From the NCBI GenBank assembly GCA_021162265.1, contig JAGGZA010000104.1:1-8406 (forward strand): 8,406 bases of DNA, read 5' to 3'. The position numbers were made by a program, and so were the translations under genes. The notes under the pieces are model-generated. The model was given only the letters and a program-made list of their open reading frames with translations. It was not told the origin of the DNA and did no database searches. Of this stretch, positions 1 through 6,821 are shown piece after piece (position 1 is the first letter of the stretch; each line of letters starts with the position of its first letter). Source of the DNA: Candidatus Aerophobota bacterium. Its GTDB lineage: Bacteria; Aerophobota; Aerophobia; Aerophobales; B3-G15.

Positions 1-1251
1 TGGCAAAAGATTTTCTCGCACCAGAGAAAACGACCTTTAAGAATTCTCCTGCTCACTACCAGATTCTCAACTTTTATCCAGTACTGCATAAGAGATGCAG
101 CTCAAGGATTTAAAACATTAGGTCACCAGACCAAAACGGTGATTGAAAAGGCAGACACGGATAGGCTCACCTTTCTGGAAATCCTGAGGAACCTGTCTTC
201 TTTCAAGCCAGATATGATATTCCGGATAGACCACTTACGAACAGAACATGAACCTATATATCCCAAAAACATTCCCTTTGTTTGCTGGATACAGGATGAA
301 CTTCCCAATCTCTTTAATCAACAAACAGCAAAGTCAATAGGGAAAAGAGATATATTGCTTGTCCAGGGCAATACATTAATGGAAGAGCTACTCCATATTG
401 GCTATCCAAGTGAGAATATCTATCCTCTTCCTGTACCTACAAATATTAACATTTACCATCCAAGAAATTTAACCAGAGAGGAGAGGGAAAAATATGCATG
501 TGATATTTCATACATTTCACACCTTTCGCTGCCGCCGGAAAGGGCTTTTGATAACCTGCTAACTCAGTTTAGCAATTTAAATGTAAAAGAGGTTTTGAAA
601 ATTATGTTTGAATTAACCCGAGAAAGATTTCATAGCGGAGATGACTGCTATACAAAAAAAGATTACGAATTTATCCTGTTGGAAGCCGAAAGGGAAAAAA
701 ACACAAAAATAACAGATACAAAAACAAGAGCATATATTCTAAGTCATTTCTACCATAAAATAGGAAATGCATTTTTCCGACAGCTTCCCTTAGAATGGAT
801 TGCCAGAGAGGGATATGATATAAGGATTTATGGTACAGGTTGGGATAAACACCCTCGCCTATCAAAGTATGCCCGGGGAGTGGTCAGCAACGGCGAGGAG
901 GTATGTAAAGTCTACAATGCCTCTAAGGTAAATCTTCAGATTCATCATTTACATAATCTTCATCAAAGACTAATTGATGGTATCGCCTCAGGAGGATTCT
1001 TTTTAATAAAATATCATCCTGTGGATTATAAGAAAGGAGAGCTATCTGATTATTTTGATATAAACAAAGATGTTGTCCGGTTTAAAGGGAAAATAGATCT
1101 TTTAAAAAAGGTAAAATTCTATCTTACTCATCCAGAAAAGAGAAAATTAATTGTCAAAAGAGCTCAGAAAAAAGTGCTTGAAAGACTAACTTACACTTCC
1201 TGCATGAAATTTGTTATAGATACGGTTAAAAAACAAATAGAGAAAAGCTAA
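1..1251 (+). CDS. CgeB-like glycosyltransferase, 5'-partial
   Basis: Probable cytoplasmic GT-B glycosyltransferase acting in surface glycan assembly; donor and acceptor are unknown. The frame is open from base 1 with 416 visible residues. A GTG at 139 could be taken as the start, but the 46 codons before it encode a typical first Rossmann strand and helix (RILLLTTRFSTFIQY near residues 14-28) and contain no ATG, GTG or TTG, so the true start lies left of the window. Seen: the CWIQDELPNLF segment (about 95-105), which is common in this family, and a C-terminal donor-binding half with GYDIRIYGTGW (271-281) and HQRLIDGIASGGF (321-333). The latter is the conserved block of the Glyco_trans_1_2/CgeB group. 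No membrane segment is visible. It is followed after 64 nt by sugar-modifying genes on the same strand, which supports a role in glycan synthesis. Family placement is fairly sure; the substrate is not known. Confidence 0.8.
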   Translation, partial: WQKIFSHQRKRPLRILLLTTRFSTFIQYCIRDAAQGFKTLGHQTKTVIEKADTDRLTFLEILRNLSSFKPDMIFRIDHLRTEHEPIYPKNIPFVCWIQDELPNLFNQQTAKSIGKRDILLVQGNTLMEELLHIGYPSENIYPLPVPTNINIYHPRNLTREEREKYACDISYISHLSLPPERAFDNLLTQFSNLNVKEVLKIMFELTRERFHSGDDCYTKKDYEFILLEAEREKNTKITDTKTRAYILSHFYHKIGNAFFRQLPLEWIAREGYDIRIYGTGWDKHPRLSKYARGVVSNGEEVCKVYNASKVNLQIHHLHNLHQRLIDGIASGGFFLIKYHPVDYKKGELSDYFDINKDVVRFKGKIDLLKKVKFYLTHPEKRKLIVKRAQKKVLERLTYTSCMKFVIDTVKKQIEKS

Positions 1252-1265
1252 AAATTTAAGCTTAA

Positions 1266-1308
1266 TTCCCTTAATTACATGAGAGAGATGACTTTATTAA
1301 TTAGGGAA
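1266..1308 (+). promoter_or_regulatory. Inverted repeat covering the ribosome binding site of the acyltransferase gene
   Basis: The left arm (1266-1277, TTCCCTTAATTA) pairs with the right arm (1298-1308, TAATTAGGGAA) along 11 base pairs with one bulged T; the loop is 20 nt. The right arm contains most of the AGGGAAGA Shine-Dalgarno-like sequence (1303-1310) of the gene starting at 1316. If the RNA folds, the hairpin would hide that site and lower or regulate translation. The stem is AT-rich outside the GGGAA/TTCCC core, so stability is moderate. No U-tract follows, so it is not a standard terminator. Function is inferred. Confidence 0.35.
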
Positions 1309-1315
1309 GAATAAA

Positions 1316-1954
1316 ATGAAGATTGTAGTTGTAGGAATCTATGAAAAAGGGCAGGGCAAAGCTGTCTTAGAAATTATTAAACAACTTCCCCAATACGAAG
1401 TTGTAGCTTTTTTAGACGATGACCCTTCAAAGTGGGGCAGGTCAATATGGGGAATAAAAATTATAGGCGGGAGAGAGAAAGCTAAGGATCTGGTGAGGAG
1501 TGGCATAGAAGGAGCTATTATTACAACTGGAGATAACCACACAAGGCAGGAACTTGCAGAAGAAATGCTAAATGCCGGACTTGAATTAATAAACGCAATA
1601 CACCCTGCAGCAAGAATAGCCACTGATGTCAAAATGGGTAAAGGAAATGCTATCTTTGCAGGAGCAATTATCGGTGCATCAACGGTAGTTGGAAACAATG
1701 TAATAATTAACAATGGAGCAATAATCAGCCATGATAACATCATTGAAGATGGGGTAAATGTTTCGTGTGGAGCGGTTACCGGTGGGAGAGTACGCATCAA
1801 GGAAAATGCATTTATTGGATTAAACGCCACTATCCTTCCAGACAGGATTGTAGGACAAGGCTCAATTGTTGGTGCTGGAGCTGTGGTAACAAGAGATGTA
1901 AAGGATAATGATATTGTTGCGGGAGTACCTGCAAAATCAATCAGGTCTGAATAA
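1316..1954 (+). CDS. NeuD/PglD-type sugar O/N-acyltransferase (hexapeptide repeat)
   Basis: Likely transfers an acetyl or other acyl group from acyl-CoA to a sugar, typically the amino group of an NDP-amino sugar (PglD-like) or a hydroxyl of sialic acid (NeuD-like). At 212 residues it has the normal family length. Domain 1 (about 1-95) is a small Rossmann-like sugar-binding domain, MKIVVVG followed by FLDDDPSKWG (32-41). Domain 2 (about 96-212) is a left-handed beta-helix of hexapeptide repeats (IGASTVVGNNVIINNGAIIS and onward), ending with the family's usual V(A)GVPAKSI tail. His139 in ISHDNIIEDG matches the catalytic His of PglD/NeuD, and IHPAARI (95-101) is the usual domain junction. An AGGGAAGA sequence lies 5 nt before the ATG. 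With the aminotransferase gene downstream, N-acylation of an amino sugar is the best guess; the acyl group cannot be told. Confidence 0.87.
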   Translation: MKIVVVGIYEKGQGKAVLEIIKQLPQYEVVAFLDDDPSKWGRSIWGIKIIGGREKAKDLVRSGIEGAIITTGDNHTRQELAEEMLNAGLELINAIHPAARIATDVKMGKGNAIFAGAIIGASTVVGNNVIINNGAIISHDNIIEDGVNVSCGAVTGGRVRIKENAFIGLNATILPDRIVGQGSIVGAGAVVTRDVKDNDIVAGVPAKSIRSE

Positions 1955-1997
1955 CTCGACTAAAATTCTTATAGATATAAAAGTAAGATGGATATTT

Positions 1998-2004
1998 AAG
2001 GAGG
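1998..2004 (+). promoter_or_regulatory. Strong ribosome binding site of the epimerase gene
   Basis: AAGGAGG, a perfect anti-16S match, lies 10 nt before the ATG at 2015 and supports that start. The rest of the 60-nt gap after the acyltransferase stop is AT-rich. I see no convincing -35/-10 pair there, so read-through from the upstream genes is likely. Confidence 0.8.
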
Positions 2005-2014
2005 AAAATTACCA

Positions 2015-3001
2015 ATGAAAAAGGTGCTGGTAACCGGTGGAGCGGGATACATAGGTAGCGTGCTTGTTCCAAAATTATTGCAGAAGAATTACAAGGTTAT
2101 TGTCCTTGACAGATTATTCTTTGGAATGGATGGATTGAAAAATATGGAAAGTAACAAAAATCTACAGGTAGTAAAAGGCGATATCAGGGATACCTCATTG
2201 ATTGATAAATTAACAAGAGGTATCGATGCAATAATTCATTTAGCAGCTATCTCAAATGATCCAAGTGGTGAGTTAAACCCTGACCTGACAGTAAAGGTAA
2301 ATTATAAAGCAACCGCTAATCTGGTGAAAATTGCTAAAAAAAATGGAGTAAGAAGATTTATTAATGCATCCAGTAGTAGTGTGTATGGCATTAAAGAAGA
2401 GCCAGATGTTACTGAAGAGTTACCCCTGGAGCCGTTAACAATATATTCAAAGACTAAAGCCTGGGCAGAAGAGGTGGTAAGAGAAAGTGCCGATAAAACA
2501 TTTACCGCTGTAAGCATAAGGTGCGCAACGGTTTGCGGTTATTCTCCCAGAATGCGGTTAGATCTAACAGTAAACATCCTGACAGCTCACGCAATTAATA
2601 AAGGAATAATAACAGTTTTCGGAGGAGAACAGAAGAGACCAAACATTCAAATAGAGGATATAACAGACTGGTATATCAATCTGTTAAAGGTCCAGGAGGA
2701 AAAAATAACAGGAGAGGTATTTAATGCAGGGTATGAGAACTATACGATAATGGAAATAGCAAAAATGGTAAAAAACATCGTGGGCAAGCATATAGAAATT
2801 AAAAAAGAAGAGACCAGAGACAGACGATCGTATCATATCTGCTCCGAAAAAATTAAGCGTGTTCTGGGATTCAAACCTGAAAAAACAGTTAAAGATGCAA
2901 TTATGGATGTAAAAGATGCCTTTGAAAGAGGGAAAATAAAAAACTGGGAAGACACCAATTACTACAATGTCAAGAAAATGAAATTATTGAGGATAGAATA
3001 A
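2015..3001 (+). CDS. Extended SDR NAD-dependent epimerase/dehydratase
   Basis: Cytoplasmic NAD(P)-dependent enzyme of the extended short-chain dehydrogenase family acting on a nucleotide sugar (epimerase, dehydratase or keto-sugar reductase). At 328 residues it has full family length. Seen: the GGAGYIG dinucleotide-binding motif (8-14), Asp32 at the end of the second strand favouring NAD, HLAAISNDPSGEL (75-87), SSSVYG (120-125) with the active-site Ser, and the catalytic YSKTK (Tyr144, Lys148). The C-terminal substrate domain has RPNIQIEDITDW (208-219) and RDRRSYHICSEKI (268-280). The HLAAISNDPSG signature is that of a broad SDR group common in polysaccharide clusters, whose members often lack an assigned substrate. 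A strong RBS precedes it, and its TAA stop touches the ATG of the aminotransferase, so the two are probably translationally coupled. That pairing suggests it makes the keto sugar that is then aminated, but this is inferred. Confidence 0.88.
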   Translation: MKKVLVTGGAGYIGSVLVPKLLQKNYKVIVLDRLFFGMDGLKNMESNKNLQVVKGDIRDTSLIDKLTRGIDAIIHLAAISNDPSGELNPDLTVKVNYKATANLVKIAKKNGVRRFINASSSSVYGIKEEPDVTEELPLEPLTIYSKTKAWAEEVVRESADKTFTAVSIRCATVCGYSPRMRLDLTVNILTAHAINKGIITVFGGEQKRPNIQIEDITDWYINLLKVQEEKITGEVFNAGYENYTIMEIAKMVKNIVGKHIEIKKEETRDRRSYHICSEKIKRVLGFKPEKTVKDAIMDVKDAFERGKIKNWEDTNYYNVKKMKLLRIE

Positions 3002-4108
3002 ATGAAGATTCCCTACATTGGCTTGAGAGAACAGCATAAAAATCTGAGAAACGAAATAATGGAATCTATCTCCCGTGTACTGGATCATTCTATATTCATA
3101 TTAGGGAAAGAGGTTGAAGAATTTGAAAAAAAATTTGCAAGATACTGCGGAACAAAATACGCCATTGGAGTAAATTCAGGTACAGATGCGTTATTTTTAG
3201 CTTTAAAATGCCTGGGAATTGGCAGGGGTGATGAGGTAATAACTGTTCCCAACTCATTTATTGCCACAGCTTCAAGCATTATTGCTACAAATGCAAAACC
3301 TGTTTTTGTTGATGCGAGAGAGGATATGAACATTAACCCGGATTTAATAGAAGCTGCTATCACAAAAAATACCAGAGCTATAGTTCCCGTGCATCTCACC
3401 GGAAGACCTGCAGAAATGGATAAAATAATGGATATTGCTCGAAAGTATGGATTATATGTAGTTGAAGATGCAGCTCAAGCAGTTGGAGCAGAATATAAAG
3501 GGAAAAAGGTAGGTTCGTGGGGTAATGTAAATTGTTTTAGCTTGCATCCTCTGAAAAATTTAAATGCCTGTGGAGATGGTGGAATAATTACAACCAATGA
3601 TGACAGGCTCTATGAAAAACTTCTACAAATGAGAAACATCGGACTTATTACCAGGGATAAAGCAAACATCTGGGGATATAACAGCAGACTGGATACAATT
3701 CAAGCTGCAATATTAAATGTAAAATTCAAATATCTTGATAGATGGATAGAGAAAAGAAGAGAAAATGCAAAATTTTATAATAAGGAACTGAAGGGACTTG
3801 TAAAGGTTCCCGAGGAAAAACCAACTGAAAAGTGTGTCTATCATACTTATATTATCCAGACTCCGGAAAGAGACAAATTAAAATCATTTTTAGAAAAAAA
3901 TGGAATTGAAACGAAGATTCATTATCCCATCCCAATTCATCTACAAAAGTGTGCAAGTAACCTCGGGTATGCTCCGGGCAAGTTTCCCTTCACTGAAAAA
4001 CAGGCAAAAATGATACTCAGCTTACCTATCTACCCGGAACTAACAAATCATCAGATCTCACTAATTTGTTCCACAATAAAAAAGTTCTTCGACCAGCTTA
4101 AGAGGTGA
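3002..4108 (+). CDS. DegT/DnrJ/EryC1/StrS family sugar aminotransferase
   Basis: PLP-dependent transaminase that typically converts a keto nucleotide sugar to an amino sugar using glutamate or glutamine as donor. It has 368 residues, normal for the family. Seen: NSGTDALFLALKCLG (58-72), which binds the PLP phosphate; VVEDAAQAVGA (153-163) with Asp156 contacting the pyridine nitrogen; and SLHPLKNLNACGDGG (180-194) with Lys185 as the Schiff-base lysine. WGYNSRLDTIQAA follows, as expected for StrS-type enzymes. All key residues are present, so it should be active. The start follows the epimerase stop with no gap, and a GAGG site (2989-2992) lies inside the end of that gene. It ends 4 nt before the next gene. 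Position and timing of amination (C3, C4 or another carbon) cannot be read from the sequence. Confidence 0.92.
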   Translation: MKIPYIGLREQHKNLRNEIMESISRVLDHSIFILGKEVEEFEKKFARYCGTKYAIGVNSGTDALFLALKCLGIGRGDEVITVPNSFIATASSIIATNAKPVFVDAREDMNINPDLIEAAITKNTRAIVPVHLTGRPAEMDKIMDIARKYGLYVVEDAAQAVGAEYKGKKVGSWGNVNCFSLHPLKNLNACGDGGIITTNDDRLYEKLLQMRNIGLITRDKANIWGYNSRLDTIQAAILNVKFKYLDRWIEKRRENAKFYNKELKGLVKVPEEKPTEKCVYHTYIIQTPERDKLKSFLEKNGIETKIHYPIPIHLQKCASNLGYAPGKFPFTEKQAKMILSLPIYPELTNHQISLICSTIKKFFDQLKR

Positions 4109-4112
4109 GCCC

Positions 4113-5711
4113 ATGAATTGTAAATCCAAAATAAAAACCAGAGATGAACTAAAAAAAATAATACAACAGCACAAAAAAAATGGCGATATTATTGTTCAGT
4201 GCCACGGTTGCTTTGATGTTCTTCATCCAGGACATATCCGTTATTTACAGTTTGCAAAAAGTCTGGGAGATATACTTGTTGTCTCAATAACCGGTGATGA
4301 CTTTATCTATAAAGGAGATGATAGGCCATTTATACCTGAGGAGCTCAGAGCAGAAGCTGTTGCAAGTTTGCAATTTGTAGACTATGTTTATCTGGACTAT
4401 GAGTCCTGGGCCGGGCCAATTCTCAAATATCTCAAACCTGATATCTATGTAAAGGGGAAGGAGTATGAGAACATCTTTACCGGGAGATTTGGCGAGGAAA
4501 GAAAGATAGTAGAATCCTATGGGGGAAAAGTATACTTTGGCTCAGGAGATGTTGTTTTCTCATCATCTAAGTTAGTGGATAACTTTAAGGACAAATTTGG
4601 CATTGATTTTGAAAGATATAACATATTTTGCAAAAGAAACTGTATAACCTTAGATGTACTTAAAAATTTAATCTCCAGATTCAAAGAAAAAAGAGTCTTA
4701 ATTATAGGGGAGAGTATCGTTGATGAATATAATTTTTGCGAAGTGAAAGATGTAGCTGGAGAGGCACCAATTCTAAGTGTTATTCCATTCAAGACAAATC
4801 TTTATGTTGGAGGAGCCGGAATAATAGCAAAACACATAAAATGCCTTGGTGGAGAACCTATACTTTTTTCAATTACTGGAAATGACCAGTATGGAGAGTT
4901 CATCAAAAGCGACCTTGAAAAACTTAAGGTAAAGTTTGAAATTTTAACCTGCAAAGAAAGTATAACAGTAAGAAAGGTAAGATTTATAGCCGAAAACCAA
5001 AAACTTATAAAGGTAGATTATTCAAAACCCTATCTTATAGACATTGAAGATGAAAAAAAGATTATAGGAATGATAAGGGAAAATTACAATAATGTTGATT
5101 GCATAGTATTCAGCGATTTTGGCTATGGCTATATCTCCGCTTACATCAGAAATGAGATAATTAAGTTTGGAAGAAAAAAGGGAATTCCAATTATTGCAGA
5201 TGTCTCGGGAACATCAACTGGCAATATTTTAAAATATCAGGGTATATTTCTTTCAACTCCTACTGAAAGAGAAATTAGATCCGCATTAAATGAGAATGTA
5301 AGTGGTCTTGCAAATATTGCATTCAGATTTCTTAAAAAAACAAAAAACAAAAATATTATCATAACACTGGGTGAAAATGGTCTTTTAATTTTCAAAAATA
5401 AAGTTTATAAAACAACTCAGGGAGAAATACATTTAGCATCAGAGTATCTTCCAGCTATAGGGAAGAATGTCTTAGACCCTATGGGAGCAGGAGATGCCAT
5501 GCTTGCAACAATAGCACTTTCAGTATCAGCAGGAGGAACAATAGAACAAAGTGCCTATCTTGGAAATATTGTATCATTTTTTGAAGTAAATAAGATTGGC
5601 AACAGACCCGTAAATCTTAAAGAAATTATGGATTTTTTAAGCTTAAGAGAAGAACTAACAGGGAATAGTTATTCTCTTCCTTCAACAGCACCTTTGGTGA
5701 GTATAAAATAA
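4113..5711 (+). CDS. Fused sugar-phosphate nucleotidyltransferase and PfkB-family kinase (HldE-like, domains in reverse order)
   Basis: Predicted bifunctional cytoplasmic enzyme that phosphorylates a sugar or sugar phosphate and then activates it with a nucleotide. The N-terminal half (about 25-160) is a cytidylyltransferase-fold domain: GCFDVLHPGH (32-41) with the HxGH nucleotide-binding motif, KGDDRPF (67-73), KPDIYVKGKEY (108-118) and FSSSK (149-153). The C-terminal half (about 190-512) is a ribokinase-like kinase: VLIIGESIVDEY (195-206), GGAGIIAKHI (233-242), TVRKVRFIAENQKLIKVDY (285-303), TPTERE (382-387), TLGENG (418-423), and DPMGAGD (455-461) with catalytic base Asp461. Segments in both halves resemble E. 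coli HldE, where the kinase comes first; here the order is reversed. The HldE DYGKG motif reads DFGYG (335-339). A GAGGTGA site overlaps the upstream stop. Heptose phosphate is a reasonable substrate guess, but not proven; no GmhA/GmhB-like gene is in view. Confidence 0.88.
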   Translation: MNCKSKIKTRDELKKIIQQHKKNGDIIVQCHGCFDVLHPGHIRYLQFAKSLGDILVVSITGDDFIYKGDDRPFIPEELRAEAVASLQFVDYVYLDYESWAGPILKYLKPDIYVKGKEYENIFTGRFGEERKIVESYGGKVYFGSGDVVFSSSKLVDNFKDKFGIDFERYNIFCKRNCITLDVLKNLISRFKEKRVLIIGESIVDEYNFCEVKDVAGEAPILSVIPFKTNLYVGGAGIIAKHIKCLGGEPILFSITGNDQYGEFIKSDLEKLKVKFEILTCKESITVRKVRFIAENQKLIKVDYSKPYLIDIEDEKKIIGMIRENYNNVDCIVFSDFGYGYISAYIRNEIIKFGRKKGIPIIADVSGTSTGNILKYQGIFLSTPTEREIRSALNENVSGLANIAFRFLKKTKNKNIIITLGENGLLIFKNKVYKTTQGEIHLASEYLPAIGKNVLDPMGAGDAMLATIALSVSAGGTIEQSAYLGNIVSFFEVNKIGNRPVNLKEIMDFLSLREELTGNSYSLPSTAPLVSIK

Positions 5712-5722
5712 AATTCACCAAA
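5693..5722. repeat. Inverted repeat at the convergent gene junction, possible weak terminator
   Basis: TTTGGTGA (5693-5700) and TCACCAAA (5715-5722) form a perfect 8-bp stem with a 14-nt AT-rich loop that contains the TAA stop (5709-5711) of the kinase fusion gene. The position between two converging transcripts fits a terminator or RNA 3'-end structure. Neither strand has a run of T directly after the stem, so intrinsic termination is doubtful. The remaining bases up to the lyase stop at 5760 show no clear signal. Confidence 0.35.
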
Positions 5723-5759
5723 AAACAGGCAAATTCCCACTATAGATACAAAGGACCCA

Positions 5760-6680
5760 TCAAATTCTCATATAAGACTTAAATTCTGGGTATTCCTCTA
5801 CAAATCTTTTTAAGACAAGGCGAACTTTTTCTCTATCATCCTGACTGAGAGGCAAAAGAGGAAGACGGGGCTCACCTCCATAAAGTCCAGCAAAGTCCAT
5901 ACCCGTTTTTACACCAGCCACTCCATATTTTCCGGATATTTCTCTATTAACCCGTAAGATTGCCCGCTGGAGACTGCTTGCCCTCTCCATATCTCCCTGT
6001 TGAAAGATATCATAGAGGCGACAACAGGCCTGAGGGAGGAAGTTAGCAAGAGATAACACCCCTCCTACTGCTCCCATAAGAAGAGAGGTAATAAAAAAAT
6101 TTGCAGAACCTGCTAAAACAGCGAAATTTTCTCTATTTACTATTGATAGAAAGACGTTGGGGCCAGTTGGTGCACTGTCCTTCATACCTATTATGTTTGG
6201 ATGTTCGCTTAACCTGGCAACAGCCTTAGCTGAAAGTTGAACTCCTCCAGCGAATCCTGGAGCATTGTACAACATCACAGGAATAGGAGATTCATCTGCT
6301 ACTCTTTCATAAAATTTAATAAGAGCATCATCGTTCATTACCTTTTTAAAATAATGAGGAGTTATAACACTCGCAATATCTGCACCCTCATCAGCGACTT
6401 CCCTGGCAAGAGCAATGGTTACACGGGCAGACTCATACCCGCAACCAGCCATTACAAGCTGACCTTTGCCCTTGTTCTTCAGTATTGTGCGCAATACCTT
6501 TATCCTCTCTTCTCTATCCAGCATACATGCCTCACCATTGCTTCCCAGGGCAAAGTAACCCCGAAGCTGTGTTTGAGAATAAACCTGCATATTTTTTTCA
6601 AGCTTTCCAGCATCCACCTTTTCATCTGTAAAGGGAGTACAAATAGGAATCCATACTCCTGATAGGTCTTGTGGCTTCAA
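5760..6680 (-). CDS. Dihydrodipicolinate synthase/N-acetylneuraminate lyase superfamily protein (class I aldolase), not a typical DapA
   Basis: Cytoplasmic TIM-barrel enzyme that makes or breaks a C-C bond next to a keto acid through a lysine Schiff base. It has 306 residues, the usual length. Seen: GSNGE (46-50) in place of the DapA GTTGE, Tyr110 in TPHYFK, catalytic Tyr138 in MLYNAPG, and Schiff-base Lys167 in IIGMKDSA. The DapA arginine (YNVPxRT) is replaced by Phe143 in YNAPGFAGG, so lysine-pathway activity is unlikely. GSNGE is also seen in 4-hydroxy-2-oxoglutarate aldolase-type members, so a 2-keto sugar-acid aldolase or dehydratase is more plausible. The TTG start is chosen because AAGGAGG lies 5 nt upstream, an in-frame stop sits 10 codons before, and there is no other start between. 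It follows two sugar ABC permeases on the same strand after 141 nt, suggesting catabolism of the imported compound. The exact substrate is unknown. Confidence 0.88.
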   Translation of the reverse strand: MKPQDLSGVWIPICTPFTDEKVDAGKLEKNMQVYSQTQLRGYFALGSNGEACMLDREERIKVLRTILKNKGKGQLVMAGCGYESARVTIALAREVADEGADIASVITPHYFKKVMNDDALIKFYERVADESPIPVMLYNAPGFAGGVQLSAKAVARLSEHPNIIGMKDSAPTGPNVFLSIVNRENFAVLAGSANFFITSLLMGAVGGVLSLANFLPQACCRLYDIFQQGDMERASSLQRAILRVNREISGKYGVAGVKTGMDFAGLYGGEPRLPLLPLSQDDREKVRLVLKRFVEEYPEFKSYMRI

Positions 6681-6685
6681 GTTCT

Positions 6686-6692
6686 CCTCCTT
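6686..6692 (-). promoter_or_regulatory. Ribosome binding site fixing the TTG start of the lyase
   Basis: On the minus strand AAGGAGG is followed by 5 nt and then TTG (6680-6678). The perfect match and ideal spacing compensate for the weak start codon. No ATG or GTG lies between this site and the in-frame stop upstream. Confidence 0.85.
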
Positions 6693-6709
6693 GGTTCTTC
6701 TTTTTGTTT

Positions 6710-6737
6710 ATCCTAATCCATTTAAGAGCCTTGTCAA
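6710..6737 (-). promoter_or_regulatory. Candidate sigma-70 type promoter before the lyase gene
   Basis: Minus strand: TTGACA (6737-6732, perfect -35) is followed by a 16-nt spacer and TAGGAT (6715-6710, 4 of 6 to the -10 consensus), about 30 nt before the TTG start. It lies in the 141-nt gap after the second permease. It could give the lyase its own transcript in addition to read-through from the transporter genes. The weak -10 and the AT-rich background keep this a prediction. The rest of the gap holds an isolated AAGGAGGG (6766-6759) with no start codon at proper spacing, and no convincing terminator. Confidence 0.4.
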
Positions 6738-6821
6738 GCACTATTACCCTATTATTTACCCTCCTTAGAATTTGTTTTTTTAGAAGCTATTAAAATCCGG
6801 TAAGTTTTTTGAAAAATTGCA

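Noticed and set aside
93..106. Fourteen-base exact match between 93-106 and 3466-3479
   Set aside because: Both copies are in-frame and encode Asp-Ala-Ala-Gln within unrelated conserved protein segments; chance similarity, not a mobile repeat.
1279..1314. Eleven-codon ORF ending one base before the acyltransferase ATG
   Set aside because: No Shine-Dalgarno sequence precedes its ATG, and it lies inside the inverted repeat; nothing supports translation.
1339..1830. Long open frame on the minus strand inside the acyltransferase gene
   Set aside because: It is a shadow of the hexapeptide-repeat gene; its low-complexity hydrophobic translation reflects the repeats, and the plus-strand protein has clear family motifs.
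4151..4180. Two runs of eight A near the start of the kinase fusion gene, as possible slippage or frameshift sites
   Set aside because: The frame is intact through both runs and continues through all domain motifs; such runs are expected in AT-rich lysine-rich coding sequence.
6237..6662. Plus-strand open frame of 141 codons opposite the lyase
   Set aside because: Antisense to a gene with clear catalytic motifs, with no RBS or recognisable domain.
6600..6749. Small GTG-initiated minus-strand ORF (lysine-rich) running from the gap into the lyase gene
   Set aside because: The nearest Shine-Dalgarno-like sequence is about 17 nt from the GTG, too far, and the ORF overlaps the lyase RBS and start; the same bases fit better as a promoter.
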